DNA of 47,645 nucleotides from Sporichthyaceae bacterium (GCA_036269075.1 DATASX010000063.1:1-47645), one strand, 5' to 3'. Shown: positions 8,131-17,016, numbered from the stretch's first letter. Program-made: numbers and translations. Notes: generated by a model not told the origin, from the letters alone.

Positions 8131-9716
8131 GCCCCGGTCCCGACCAACTCGTCGGTCTTCAGGACGAGCGTGCCATCGGGTTGCTTGACCAGCTCGGGTG
8201 CGTCCTTCACGTCCTTGATCGGGTCGGTGATCTCGAAGTTCAGCCGGGCGACGTCATCGACGGTCCACATGTGCGAGTCGTCCCGGGTGTGCGGTTGCGC
8301 GATCAGGGTCTTGCCGTCCGCGCGCAGCAGATCGCGGGTGACGACGAACTCCTCCAGGCTGGTGCCGTCCCACAGTTCGTCCCACAGGATCGTGGCCTCG
8401 TAGCGCTCGGGCTGCTGGCAGAAGATCTCCTCGCAGGCGTTCGAGCAGAAGGCGTGGTTGCGCCCGTTGTACTGCCGAACCCGCTCGGTTGACTCGTCGA
8501 TCTTCGGGAACACGCACGGCAGCGCGCAGGTGCGGCAGAAGAACGGCCGCTGCGACAGGCCCTGGAGCGGGATCATCTCCATGCTCGGGTCCTCGAGGCA
8601 GCTGAACGCCTCCCAGAACTGCCCGTAGATGTCGTACCAACCCGGGTACTGGTTCTCCATCCACTCCATGTGCTGCGGGGTCATGCTGGGCCACCGCCAG
8701 TAGTGCAACGGCCAGGACGCGGCGGCCACCATCGCCGCGGTGTGCCCGGACCACTTCAGGCGTTCGGCGGCCTCACCGAAGTACTTCGGGACCTGCAGGC
8801 CGAACGGCTCCAGGGTGCCGATGTAGTTGCCGACCCAGTCGTCGGCGACCCATTCCTCCCAGAGCTTGTAGTAGCACTTGTTCATCTTGCCGCGGCCGAA
8901 GTAGTCGAACAGCACGCTGATCAGCGGGTCGAGGAACACGTGCTGCTTCCAGAACGAGCGGTCGAAGTCCTGCTGCAGCATCGGCAGGTTGTCCGGCTCG
9001 GACAGCACGGTCGCCAGGGTGGCGTAGCCGTTGGCCATGTGCCGGGCCTCGTCGGACTGGATCGACAGGAACACGCCCGGCGTGGCGTGGTCGCCGTTCA
9101 GCGCGGCCACCTGCGTCAAGGCGACGAACAGCGGGTTGGTGTAGGCGGTCTCGCCGATCACCTGCAGGCTGATCGCGCACTCGATCGGGTCGTTGACGTA
9201 GAAGTTGTCGAAGCACACCCGCCCGGCGCGGGCGAAGATGTTGTCCCCCCGGACCTTCATGCCGCGGTCGAACCCGGCCGGGTCGGCGGCGTTCTTCGCG
9301 AAGTGCCGCAGCAGGTACATCTGCTGGTTCAGGTGGCGCCGCTCGTCCATCGCCTGCGCGAGGTAGCCGGCCCGCAGTTCGGCGTTGTCGACGGTGTCGA
9401 CCAGCATCGACTGGCACTTCTCCGCGCCGTACTCGGCGTAGACCACGATCGGCAGGGCCAGCTTCAGGCCCTCCAGCCAACCCAGGTCCGCGTCGGACGA
9501 CCGCGCCGTGCGGGAGAGCACGTCCTCGAAGCCGCCGTACTGCCGGTCGTCCTTCTCCTGCTCCATCGTCAGGTACTCGCGCACCAACGTCCGGAACGGG
9601 TCCTTGGTCTTGCGCGGCAGCTTGTACCTGGTGGGATACCTCGGCTGGTGCTCCACGTACGACGGCGTCCACTCGACGGCCTTGACGCGGTCATGGGCCT
9701 GCACCAGGGATGGCAT
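8127..9716 (-). CDS. Soluble di-iron monooxygenase hydroxylase alpha subunit
   Basis: Catalytic 529-residue subunit of a four-component monooxygenase resembling the propane, tetrahydrofuran and phenol hydroxylase groups. Iron ligands are visible as VVYAEYGAEK, MDERRH (first DExRH) and, after GETAYTNPLF, SDEARH (second DExRH). The C-terminus carries a YHS-like segment with paired cysteines (FFCRTCALPC, FCSNACEEIFC). Probable substrates are short alkanes, ethers, ketones or aromatics; the sequence does not decide. The neighbouring phenylacetate genes favour, but do not prove, an aromatic or aryl-alkyl substrate. Start ATG at 9716 with GGAGGA upstream. A 105-base gap separates it from the reductase gene and holds regulatory-looking repeats. 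Confidence 0.95.
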   Translation of the reverse strand: MPSLVQAHDRVKAVEWTPSYVEHQPRYPTRYKLPRKTKDPFRTLVREYLTMEQEKDDRQYGGFEDVLSRTARSSDADLGWLEGLKLALPIVVYAEYGAEKCQSMLVDTVDNAELRAGYLAQAMDERRHLNQQMYLLRHFAKNAADPAGFDRGMKVRGDNIFARAGRVCFDNFYVNDPIECAISLQVIGETAYTNPLFVALTQVAALNGDHATPGVFLSIQSDEARHMANGYATLATVLSEPDNLPMLQQDFDRSFWKQHVFLDPLISVLFDYFGRGKMNKCYYKLWEEWVADDWVGNYIGTLEPFGLQVPKYFGEAAERLKWSGHTAAMVAAASWPLHYWRWPSMTPQHMEWMENQYPGWYDIYGQFWEAFSCLEDPSMEMIPLQGLSQRPFFCRTCALPCVFPKIDESTERVRQYNGRNHAFCSNACEEIFCQQPERYEATILWDELWDGTSLEEFVVTRDLLRADGKTLIAQPHTRDDSHMWTVDDVARLNFEITDPIKDVKDAPELVKQPDGTLVLKTDELVGTGA

Positions 9717-9750
9717 TCGTCCTCCACGTTTCGTGGGCGTGCGCCGTTGG

Positions 9751-9819
9751 CCGAGTGGGACGACTCGGTAGGGCCGATCGTGTCACGTGAGGTGGGTCAC
9801 GTCTTTGTCCGAACGGACA
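9751..9819. promoter_or_regulatory. Cluster of inverted and direct repeats between reductase and alpha-subunit genes
   Basis: The 105-base gap holds a perfect repeat CCGAGT-GGGACG-ACTCGG (9751-9768), a direct repeat of GTCACGT (9782-9788 and 9796-9802), and a perfect repeat TGTCCG-AA-CGGACA (9806-9819). Such density in a gap inside an otherwise tightly coupled operon suggests a regulator site or internal promoter for the hydroxylase genes, although the repeat next to the reductase stop could also shape mRNA ends. No regulator gene for the monooxygenase is adjacent. Confidence 0.5.
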
Positions 9820-9821
9820 GT

Positions 9822-10847
9822 TCAGACGCCGGCCGTTTCCCCGGTGGATACGAACGCGTCGAAGTAGACGTTCTGGGGCCGGACTCCGCGGGCAACCAGC
9901 AGGTCACGAGCGGCGTCGATCATCCCGGGAGGCCCGCACAGGTAGGCGTCGGAGGAGGACCAGGACTCGCGGGCGGCCGCCAACGCGTCCGTCACCAGGC
10001 CGGTCGCCCCGGCCCAGTTCGCATCGGGCAACTGCACGACCGGGACGAACGTCAGCGGCAGGTCGGCGGCCAGGGCCGCGATCTCCTCGGTGACGTAGAG
10101 GTCGGCGGCGGTACGCGCGCCGAAGAACAGGCTGATCGGCCGCTCGCAGCCCTTGCGGGACAGGTCGATCAGCATCGACAACAGTGGCGCCAGGCCCGAG
10201 CCGCCCGCGACCATGACCAGGTCCCGGTGCGACAACCGGACCGCCAGCGCCCCGAACGGGCCGGACACCTCGACCGGGTCGCCGGGTGCGGCGGTGTCGG
10301 TGAGCCAGCCGGAGAACAGCCCGCCGGGCAGCACCTTGCAGATCAACTCGATGCGGTCGATGTCGGCCGAGCCGTTGGCCATCGAGTAGGAGCGTTGCGC
10401 GGTCGTGCCGGGCACGGTCACGTTCACGAACTGCCCGGCGACGAACGGCAGCGAGCCGTCGGGGGTGTGGCGCAGCACCAACCGGCGGATGTCGTGGGTC
10501 AGCGCGGTCACCGACTCCACCGTCATCGCCCGGCTGGTGGTGGCATCGCCGCGGCGGAACTCGTCCTCGTCGAGGTTCATCGCGCCGACGTCGAGGATGC
10601 AGTCCTCGACCGGGTAGCTCTGGCAGACCAGGATCGTGCCCGCGTCGCGCTCGGCCGGTGGCAGTGCGAAGTTCGACGCGGTGATCTCCACGTCGCCGTC
10701 GAGAACCTGAACCTTGCAGGTCCCGCAGCCACCGTGCTTGCAGCCGTAACGCAGGTAGCGGCGGTTACGCAACGCGGCGGCGAGGATCGTCTCGTCCTCG
10801 CCGCAGTCGAAGGTCTCGCCGAACGGCTCGATCCTGATGTCGTACAC
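9822..10847 (-). CDS. Di-iron monooxygenase NADH reductase component ([2Fe-2S]/FAD)
   Basis: 341 residues. The N-terminal ferredoxin domain has CKHGGCGTC and a later Cys in LVCQSYP. The middle FAD domain has RSYSMAN, and the C-terminal NAD domain has GGSGLAPLLSMLIDL and YLCGPPGMIDAARDLL. This is the order seen in phenol hydroxylase and alkane monooxygenase reductases. It feeds electrons to the hydroxylase. Here the reductase is first in the operon, whereas mim/prm operons usually have the alpha gene first, so the gene order is reductase-alpha-beta-coupling. Start ATG at 10847; divergent from the thioredoxin-like gene. Confidence 0.94.
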   Translation of the reverse strand: MYDIRIEPFGETFDCGEDETILAAALRNRRYLRYGCKHGGCGTCKVQVLDGDVEITASNFALPPAERDAGTILVCQSYPVEDCILDVGAMNLDEDEFRRGDATTSRAMTVESVTALTHDIRRLVLRHTPDGSLPFVAGQFVNVTVPGTTAQRSYSMANGSADIDRIELICKVLPGGLFSGWLTDTAAPGDPVEVSGPFGALAVRLSHRDLVMVAGGSGLAPLLSMLIDLSRKGCERPISLFFGARTAADLYVTEEIAALAADLPLTFVPVVQLPDANWAGATGLVTDALAAARESWSSSDAYLCGPPGMIDAARDLLVARGVRPQNVYFDAFVSTGETAGV

Positions 10848-10983
10848 AGCACCACCGATCCCGGGCGGGCTTAATACCCAACCACCCGGAACGCGCCGCC
10901 GGAATCCTCTCCAACCGGCAGTTCATCGACTGCTCGCTCCTCCTTGCGGACTACTCCGCCGTGGCTGGGGCATGATCGAAGGC

Positions 10984-11550
10984 ATGCCAGTCAGCTCGCA
11001 GATGATTGCTCTCGGAACACCCGCCCCCGACTTCTCGCTGCCCTCGCTGGACGGCAAGCCGGTCGGGCTCGACGACTTCGCGGCCGCCCCGGCGCTGCTG
11101 GTCGCGTTCATCTGCAATCACTGCCCGTACGTGAAGCACATCGAGATGCGGTTCGGTGTGCTGATCGCCGAGCTGGCCCGGTCCGGCCTGGCCACAGTGG
11201 GCCTCTGCAGCAACGACACCGGTGCCTACCCCGACGACGGCCCCGCGGGCCTGCGGATGCAGGCCGAACGTGCCGGGTTCGGCTTCCCCTACCTGCTCGA
11301 CGAGTCACAGTCGGTTGCCGCGGCCTACCGGGCCGCCTGCACCCCGGACCTGTTCCTGTACGACGCCGGCCGCAGGCTGGCCTGGCGCGGGCAGTTCGAC
11401 GAATCGCGGCCGAGCCTGGACCGCCCGGTCACCGGCGCGACCCTGCAGGCCGCCGTCGAGCACGTCCTGGCCGGGCGGGCGGTGCCCGAACCGCACCAGC
11501 CGTCGGCCGGCTGCGGGATCAAGTGGAAGCCGGGCAACCAGCCGAACTGA
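10984..11550 (+). CDS. Thioredoxin-fold AhpC/TSA-type redox protein
   Basis: 188 residues. The N-terminal GTPAPDFSLPSLDGKPVGL is the classic peroxiredoxin/TlpA opening. A redox centre CNHCPYVK has Cys44 and Cys47, followed by GLCSNDTGAYPDDGP and FPYLLDESQSVAAAYRAACTPDLFLYD. The C-terminus carries another Cys in SAGCGIKWKPG. This subgroup (redoxin domain with CNHCPYV) is common in bacteria and of uncertain function; a thiol peroxidase or disulfide reductase role is likely. ATG at 10984 was chosen because similarity begins there; an in-frame ATG lies four codons upstream. No signal peptide. Confidence 0.85.
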   Translation: MPVSSQMIALGTPAPDFSLPSLDGKPVGLDDFAAAPALLVAFICNHCPYVKHIEMRFGVLIAELARSGLATVGLCSNDTGAYPDDGPAGLRMQAERAGFGFPYLLDESQSVAAAYRAACTPDLFLYDAGRRLAWRGQFDESRPSLDRPVTGATLQAAVEHVLAGRAVPEPHQPSAGCGIKWKPGNQPN

Positions 11551-11603
11551 AACCGCATCCTCGACGGTGGACAACCGATGCCACCACCGGTCTACTTGGC
11601 CGG

Positions 11604-12572
11604 GTGATCCGAGCCGAGGATGCCCGACTGCACCCCCCGTCGTCGTCGTCGCGATCGTGGGCCGAGACCAACTACTGGGGATTCCACATCCCCGGTACCG
11701 ATTACCTGGTGACGATCTACGCCTTGTTCCGCACCAACCTGGGTGTGGTCCAGACGATGATCGCGATCAACTCGCGCCGGGCACAGGCGGTCTGGGAGGG
11801 CGACTACTGGGACTTCCAGGCCCACGTGCCGATGGGTCCCGACTTCGACCTGTGCGACTACTCGCTGGAGAGCGGTCTGTCGGTGCGGGCCGTGGAACCC
11901 AACCGGGTCTACGACGTCCGCTTCGACGACGGCGAGGGCACGTCGATCGAGTTCACGTTCCGCGCGTTGATGGACCCGTTCGACATCCACGACCCGGCGA
12001 TGGACCCGCTGGCCGGCGAGGCCTGGGGCGATGCCTACAACGGCCACTTCGATCAGACCGGCGTGCTCAGTGGGCAGGTCGTGCTGCGCGGGCAGGTGAT
12101 GCCGTTCGAGTGCGTCTCCACCTGGGACCACAGTTGGGGCATCCGGCCGGAGCGGCACCGCAGTTCGCTGTCCTGGCTGCACGCGCACTTCTCGAGGACC
12201 TCGGCGATCCACGCCATGCTGGCCTACGACCCGGCCGACCGCGCCGCGACGATGACGCTGACCCACGGCTACGTGCTCGACGGCGGTCAGGTCTACGGGA
12301 TGACCGGCGGGCACGGCACCACCACCCACGACGGCTGGTACCCGGCGACCAAGGACCTCACGCTGACCGACGTCCGCGGTAAGGAATGGCGATTGCACGG
12401 CGTCGGTCGGACGACGTTCCCGCTGCAGGCCTGGCCGGACATCGTGTTCTTCAACGCGCTCATGGAGTGGACCGACCAGGACGGGCGCACCGGCCCCGGC
12501 GAGGTCATGGACTTCTACGGCGTCGCCGATCTGACGGACCTTCAGGCGAAACGGGGTATGGGCCCCTGGTGA
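11604..12572 (+). CDS. Hypothetical protein, DUF7064/7065-like (AttH-type lipocalin fold suspected)
   Basis: 322 residues from GTG at 11604. It has many aromatic residues and beta-strand-like segments, with a characteristic FECVSTWDHSWGIRPERH near the middle and WLHAHFSRTSAIHAML. This WDHSWG-type signature occurs in proteins annotated DUF7064 or AttH-like, often near steroid and aromatic catabolism genes. No enzyme activity is established to my knowledge. It ends 34 bases before the malic enzyme gene, on the same strand. No signal peptide or membrane segment. Start is uncertain because no ATG lies nearby. Confidence 0.65.
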   Translation: MIRAEDARLHPPSSSSRSWAETNYWGFHIPGTDYLVTIYALFRTNLGVVQTMIAINSRRAQAVWEGDYWDFQAHVPMGPDFDLCDYSLESGLSVRAVEPNRVYDVRFDDGEGTSIEFTFRALMDPFDIHDPAMDPLAGEAWGDAYNGHFDQTGVLSGQVVLRGQVMPFECVSTWDHSWGIRPERHRSSLSWLHAHFSRTSAIHAMLAYDPADRAATMTLTHGYVLDGGQVYGMTGGHGTTTHDGWYPATKDLTLTDVRGKEWRLHGVGRTTFPLQAWPDIVFFNALMEWTDQDGRTGPGEVMDFYGVADLTDLQAKRGMGPW

Positions 12573-12606
12573 CCGCGCGTCAGATCGCGGTGGCCGTCGA
12601 GGGAGG

Positions 12607-14313
12607 GTGAGGCCCGTGGCCGTCCGGCCGTACGACCTGGTGCACGTCGGTGGCACCTGGACCGCCCGGGTGCGCGCCCGCGGGCGCGATGTCCTGGCAC
12701 CCGCGCTGCTGAACCGGGGCACAGCGTTCACCGAACAGGAGCGTGAGCGCCTGGAACTGACCGGCTTCCTGCCCGACGGCGTCTCCACGTTGGAGGGTCA
12801 GGTCCGCCGGGTCTACGGGCAGTACACCCGCCAACCGACAGCCCTGGACAAGCACGTGTACCTCAGCAATCTGCGCGACCGCAACGAGGTGCTGTTCCAC
12901 CGGTTGCTCGCCGACCATCTGGAGGAGATGCTGCCGATCGTCTACACCCCGACGATCGGCACCGCCATCGAACGGTTCAGCCAGGAGTACCAGCGGCCGC
13001 GCGGTGTCTACCTGTCGATCGATCGGCCCGAGGAGGTCCACGAGCGGTTGGCGCACACCGACCTGACTGCCGACGACGTCGACCTGATCGTCGCCACCGA
13101 CGGCGAGGGCATCCTCGGTATCGGCGACTGGGGCGTGGGCGGTCAGCAGATCGCGGTGGGGAAGTTGTCGGTCTACACCGCCGCGGCCGGCGTCCACCCG
13201 CTGCGGGCGCTGCCGGTGATGCTCGACACCGGCACCGACAACCCGGCGCTGCTGAACGACGACTTCTACCTGGGAATCCGGCACGCCCGCGTCCGGGACG
13301 AACGCTACGACGCCTTCATCGAGGCCTTCGTGACCACGGCGACCAAGTTGTTCCCCTACGCGATGTTGCACTGGGAGGACCTTGCCGCGGCCAACGCCCG
13401 CCGCGTGCTGGCGAACTGGGCCGACCGGTGCTGCACCTTCAACGACGACATGCAGGGCACCGCGGCGGTGGTCCTCGCCGCGGCCTGGGCGGCGACCGAG
13501 ACCGCCGGGACCCGGCTGCGCGAGGCGAGGATCGTCGTGCACGGTGCCGGGACGGCCGGCATCGGCATCGCGGACATGCTGCGCGATGCAATGATCGCCG
13601 AAGGTCTGAGCCCGGCCGAGGCGACGGCGCGGTTCTGGGCGGTGGACCGCCGCGGCTTGCTGACCAGCGACCAGACCGCGGGCATGCGTGACTTCCAGGC
13701 GCCGTACGCCCGACCGCCGGATGAGGTCGCCGGGTGGGGATCGACCGGGTCGCTCGGTCTGGCCGAAGTCGTCCGGCACGTGCATCCGACGATCCTCATC
13801 GGCACCTCGGCACAGGCAGGCGCATTCACCGAGGCGATCGTGCGGGAGATGGCCGCCCACTGCGAGCGGCCGATCATCATGCCGCTGTCGAACCCGACCT
13901 CGCGCGCCGAGGCGGTGCCGGCGGACCTGGTGCGATGGACCGCCGGCCGGGTGCTCACGGCGACCGGCAGTCCGTTCGCGCCGGTCGAGCACGGCGGCCG
14001 CACCCACGAGATCTCCCAGGCCAACAACGCGCTGATCTTCCCCGGCCTGGGGCTGGGCGTGGTGGTGGCCCGCGCCGGCCGGGTCAGCAACGGGATGCTG
14101 ATGGCCGCTGCCCGGGCACTGGCGAGCATCGCGCGCGGCACGGCTCTGCTGCCACCGGTCACCCAACTGCGCGCGGTCTCGGCGACGGTCGCCGCCGCGG
14201 TGGCCCGGACAGCGCAGGAGGAAGGCCTGGCCCGGCTGCCGTTGACCGAACTGGTGCAGCAGATCCACGACGCGATGTGGCGGCCGGCCTACCCGGCTCT
14301 CGACATCATCTGA
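12607..14313 (+). CDS. maeA: NAD-dependent malic enzyme, large form
   Basis: Oxidative decarboxylation of malate to pyruvate with NAD(P)H release. The 568-residue product is the long (ScfA/eukaryotic-type) form. The N-terminal malic domain has YTPTIGTAIERFS and GEGILGIGDWGVGG. Metal-binding Asp residues appear in TFNDDMQGTAAV, the Rossmann loop is HGAGTAGIGIADML, and the C-terminal part has IIMPLSNPTSRAEA. GTG at 12607 is preceded by a purine-rich GAGGGAGGG; GTG at 12616 is an alternative. It could supply pyruvate or reducing power when TCA intermediates accumulate from aromatic breakdown, since phenylacetate yields succinyl-CoA and acetyl-CoA. Confidence 0.95.
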   Translation: MRPVAVRPYDLVHVGGTWTARVRARGRDVLAPALLNRGTAFTEQERERLELTGFLPDGVSTLEGQVRRVYGQYTRQPTALDKHVYLSNLRDRNEVLFHRLLADHLEEMLPIVYTPTIGTAIERFSQEYQRPRGVYLSIDRPEEVHERLAHTDLTADDVDLIVATDGEGILGIGDWGVGGQQIAVGKLSVYTAAAGVHPLRALPVMLDTGTDNPALLNDDFYLGIRHARVRDERYDAFIEAFVTTATKLFPYAMLHWEDLAAANARRVLANWADRCCTFNDDMQGTAAVVLAAAWAATETAGTRLREARIVVHGAGTAGIGIADMLRDAMIAEGLSPAEATARFWAVDRRGLLTSDQTAGMRDFQAPYARPPDEVAGWGSTGSLGLAEVVRHVHPTILIGTSAQAGAFTEAIVREMAAHCERPIIMPLSNPTSRAEAVPADLVRWTAGRVLTATGSPFAPVEHGGRTHEISQANNALIFPGLGLGVVVARAGRVSNGMLMAAARALASIARGTALLPPVTQLRAVSATVAAAVARTAQEEGLARLPLTELVQQIHDAMWRPAYPALDII

Positions 14314-14320
14314 CTGGTCG

Positions 14321-15028
14321 TCACAACCAGGCCGGCAGGGCGGGCAGGTCTGTCCCGGCAAGCCGGTGCGGGCGGCCGATCGTCCAGGCGAGAAGCTCGG
14401 CGGCCGGACCGGTCACCGTCGTGGCAGTCTCCCCCGTGCCGAGCGTCCAGGTCCGGTCGCGGTCGGACGGCCTCAGAAGTACCGGCGGGCAGTCCAGCTT
14501 CCCGCCGACGACCGCAGTGGAGTCGTCCAGGAGCACCTCGACCAGATCCGCCGGGATCACGTCGAAGCCCGCCCCGGCAGCCAGGTCGATCGCGTGGAGC
14601 CAGACCTCGCGGATCCGCATCCAGGGCAGTTCCGCGGCGGGCAGTTCCCGGCCCAGCGCACTGCGGACCATGGCCTGCCAGGCCTGCTCGTCCAACGAGC
14701 CGAACCCTGCGTCGAGTGCGCGTGCGGTGTCAGCGAAGTCGGCGCGCAGGGCATCGGCGGACTGGTGCGCGCTCGCCTCGATGTCGGCCGCGCGGCCGGC
14801 CAGGTCCGGATACATCGGCGTGACCTCGCCGGTGGAGGCCCAGTGGACCAGTCGGCCGATCGCTTCGGCGTTGCGCGCCAGGTGTGCCAGCACGTGGCCC
14901 CGGCTCCAGCCCGGCAGGGCGCTGCGCCCGGCGGTCTGCGCGTCGGACAGATCCGCGACCACCGCGGCGACCAGGTCCGTGCCCTGCCACATCCACGGCA
15001 GGGTGACTGCGACGTTCTGACGGTCCAT
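14321..15028 (-). CDS. Mycothiol-dependent maleylpyruvate isomerase-fold protein
   Basis: 235 residues. The N-terminal DinB-like four-helix domain has GWSRGHVLAHLARNAEAIGRL, whose HVLAHLARN carries a metal-ligand His. MRIREVWLHAIDLAAGAGF supplies the other conserved Glu/His. The C-terminal domain has TGPAAELLAWTIGR, typical of the MDMPI C-terminal region. True maleylpyruvate isomerases act in gentisate catabolism, but most paralogues of this fold are uncharacterised mycothiol S-transferases. It is convergent with the malic enzyme gene, eight bases apart. GTG one codon upstream (15031) is also possible; GGAGGG precedes both. Confidence 0.88.
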   Translation of the reverse strand: MDRQNVAVTLPWMWQGTDLVAAVVADLSDAQTAGRSALPGWSRGHVLAHLARNAEAIGRLVHWASTGEVTPMYPDLAGRAADIEASAHQSADALRADFADTARALDAGFGSLDEQAWQAMVRSALGRELPAAELPWMRIREVWLHAIDLAAGAGFDVIPADLVEVLLDDSTAVVGGKLDCPPVLLRPSDRDRTWTLGTGETATTVTGPAAELLAWTIGRPHRLAGTDLPALPAWL

Positions 15029-15084
15029 CACCGAAGCCCTCCGCTCGCCGGAGTTGTCGAATCGCGTCGGACTCTACGGGCGTC

Positions 15085-15801
15085 TCACGCCTCGTCGTTC
15101 AGGGCGTCGACGCCGACGACACCGTCCACCTCGCTGAGCCGCGCCACCAGTTGGGTCGGTTCACCCGTGCCGGTCAGGACCATCTGAGCCTGGACCGCGG
15201 TGTCCACGGCGCCGCCGCCCTCGTACCGCAGGTCATGAACCAGCCAGCCGGCCGTCGTGGCCGCGCCGATCACCTGCCGCAGTGCTCCGCGGCCGTCGCG
15301 GTAGCGGACGACGAACCGCACGTGGCGGACGTCGCCGTGGCGCATGCGGCGCAGCAGCTCCGTGTAGCCGAACACGACCACGAAGTGCAGGCAGGTGACG
15401 ACGATCGCGATCAGGGCCAGTCCCCCACCGGCGGCCATCCCGACGGCGGCCGTCTCCCACACCGCGGCCGCAGTCGTCAGCCCGCGGACCGTGCCCCGCC
15501 GGGTAAGAATCAGTCCGGCGCCGAGGAAGCCGACCCCGGAAACGATCTGCGCCGCCACCCGGGACGGGTCGAGCACCACCTGTCCATTGCGCAGCACGTC
15601 GTCGAACCCGTACTTGCTGACCAGAATCAGCAGCGCGGCCGCGGTGGCCACCAGGGTCTGGGTGCGCAGCCCTGCGCTCTTGCCCCGCAGCTCGCGCTCG
15701 AGCCCGATCGCTGAGCCGAGGATGAAGGCCAGCATCAGTTCCGTGACCTGCCGCGGCCCCTGCCCCGGGCCGCCCCACAGCGATGCGGTCGCGTGATGCA
15801 T
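15085..15801 (-). CDS. MgtC/SapB-family membrane protein
   Basis: 238 residues. The conserved N-terminal membrane domain has GSAIGLERELRGKSAGLRTQTLV (GxxxGLERE, KxAGLRT), then IVSGVGFLGAGLIL and VRGLTTAAAVWETAAVGMAAGGG. These are the hallmark MgtC motifs, with four or five transmembrane helices. The C-terminal cytoplasmic half resembles an ACT-like fold. MgtC proteins are linked to Mg starvation and acid or host stress, acting on the F-ATPase in some bacteria; the role in a soil actinomycete is unknown. ATG at 15801 has GGAAGG eight bases upstream; a GTG at 15831 would add ten residues without similarity. Confidence 0.9.
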   Translation of the reverse strand: MHHATASLWGGPGQGPRQVTELMLAFILGSAIGLERELRGKSAGLRTQTLVATAAALLILVSKYGFDDVLRNGQVVLDPSRVAAQIVSGVGFLGAGLILTRRGTVRGLTTAAAVWETAAVGMAAGGGLALIAIVVTCLHFVVVFGYTELLRRMRHGDVRHVRFVVRYRDGRGALRQVIGAATTAGWLVHDLRYEGGGAVDTAVQAQMVLTGTGEPTQLVARLSEVDGVVGVDALNDEA

Positions 15802-15933
15802 GGTCGGAGCCTTCCCGAGCCGCGAGCCCACACCCCCGCCGTCACGATGTTGCTCAGGCGTCGACGGACGGCCGGCGGATGTTCCCGGCGCGCCGAGCGT
15901 GTTGCTTCCGGAGTCGGTGGACCTCGCACGACA

Positions 15934-15952
15934 TGATTGCTCCCAGCAATCA
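15934..15952. promoter_or_regulatory. Perfect inverted repeat upstream of the LPRTGG protein
   Basis: TGATTGCT-CCC-AGCAATCA has perfect 8-base arms, 41 bases before the start codon at 15994. It is followed by a direct repeat CAGCCGGTTA/CAGCCGGTTG (15951-15970). Candidate operator; no regulator is assigned. Confidence 0.45.
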
Positions 15953-15993
15953 GCCGGTTACAGCCGGTTGTGCTTGTGACTTGGGGGGTCAGG

Positions 15994-16887
15994 ATGAGTT
16001 CGCGTTTCCGCTGTGGGGCCAAGATCACCACGGCTACGTTGGCCGCAGCTGTCGTGCTGGTCGGGGGGCATGTCCAGCGGGCCGATGCCGCAACGAGTGA
16101 GCCCGGCCATGCCAGCGGCTGCCTGCGGCAGGGTGGCGGGATCTTCGACTACGAGTGCCCGGTGATGCCGGCGCCCTCGAGCGACCGTCCGGTGCACACC
16201 GAGGTCGCGCCGCGTCCGGTGCACCCCTCGACCTATCACCCGCGCCACCGCGTGGACGCCGCCGAGCATCGCGACGAAACCCCGGCCGAGCCGCGCCACA
16301 CGGTGGTCCACCAGGAGTCGCGCCCCGAGTCGCGCCCCGTCGAGGAGGGCCGCCCCGTCGAGGAGGGCCGCCCCGTCGCCACCCGGCACGAGGCCCCGCC
16401 GGACACCACCGTCGCTCCGGCCCGCGCCACGGTCGCGAACACTCCGGCGAAGCAGGACGACAAGCAGGCAGCGCCGGCCCCGGCGAACCCGCCGGCCAAA
16501 CAGTCGAATCAGCCGACCACCGAGTCGGTGACCCCGGCGCAGAAGCATGCCGCCTCGGCCGCCAACACCCCGGCCCAGGCGCCGGCCAACCCCCCGGCTG
16601 CACCGGCTGCTGCCCCGGCCGCACCGGCTGCTGCCCCGGCCCCGGCCACGCCGGCCGACGGCCCGGCGGCCCAGTCCGTCGCCCCGGCCCATCAGTCGGC
16701 GGCCCCGGCCGTAGACACCAGGGACCAGGCGCCGGCTGACCAGCCCGCAGTTCGTACCCAGGCCACCGCTCGCCACCAGGCGACCGCGCGTCACCAGCTC
16801 GCTCCGCGACGCCGTGTCGATGGTGCCTATGCCCACCAGGGCGCACCGCGCGCCCACGTCAAGCGCCTGCCCCGCACCGGCGGCTGA
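15994..16887 (+). CDS. Secreted Pro/Ala-rich low-complexity protein ending in LPRTGG
   Basis: 297 residues. N-terminal signal peptide: RFRCGAKITT, then a hydrophobic core AATLAAAVVLVGG and an AxA-like site near RADAA. The mature part opens with a Cys pair (SGCLRQGGG, YECPVMPA), then becomes disordered. It has RPESRPVEEGRPVEEGRP repeats (about 110-128) and long PAAPAAAPAP tracts that could span the wall. The last residues are KRLPRTGG followed at once by the stop. LPRTG is a sortase motif, but the usual hydrophobic helix and charged tail are absent. ATG at 15994 was chosen for its signal peptide and a G-rich ribosome site. A strong hairpin follows at 16921-16962. Confidence 0.8.
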   Translation: MSSRFRCGAKITTATLAAAVVLVGGHVQRADAATSEPGHASGCLRQGGGIFDYECPVMPAPSSDRPVHTEVAPRPVHPSTYHPRHRVDAAEHRDETPAEPRHTVVHQESRPESRPVEEGRPVEEGRPVATRHEAPPDTTVAPARATVANTPAKQDDKQAAPAPANPPAKQSNQPTTESVTPAQKHAASAANTPAQAPANPPAAPAAAPAAPAAAPAPATPADGPAAQSVAPAHQSAAPAVDTRDQAPADQPAVRTQATARHQATARHQLAPRRRVDGAYAHQGAPRAHVKRLPRTGG

Positions 16888-16920
16888 GCAACACAACCGG
16901 CAGACACAACCGGCAGTGCG

Positions 16921-16962
16921 CGCCGGCCCCGGTCCCGCTCCACGGCGGGCCCGGGGCCGGCG
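16921..16962 (+). terminator. Long GC hairpin, probable terminator of the LPRTGG protein gene
   Basis: Outer arms CGCCGGCCCCGG (16921-16932) and CCGGGGCCGGCG (16951-16962) pair perfectly, and an inner CCCGC/GCGGG stem extends the hairpin around a six-base loop. No U tract follows, as is usual in high-GC actinobacteria. It separates the secreted protein gene from the ABC ATPase gene. Confidence 0.7.
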
Positions 16963-17016
16963 GCATGATGGGGCAGATGTGCTGCGGGGTTGGGCGCGAG
17001 GGGGATGTGCGGACCG

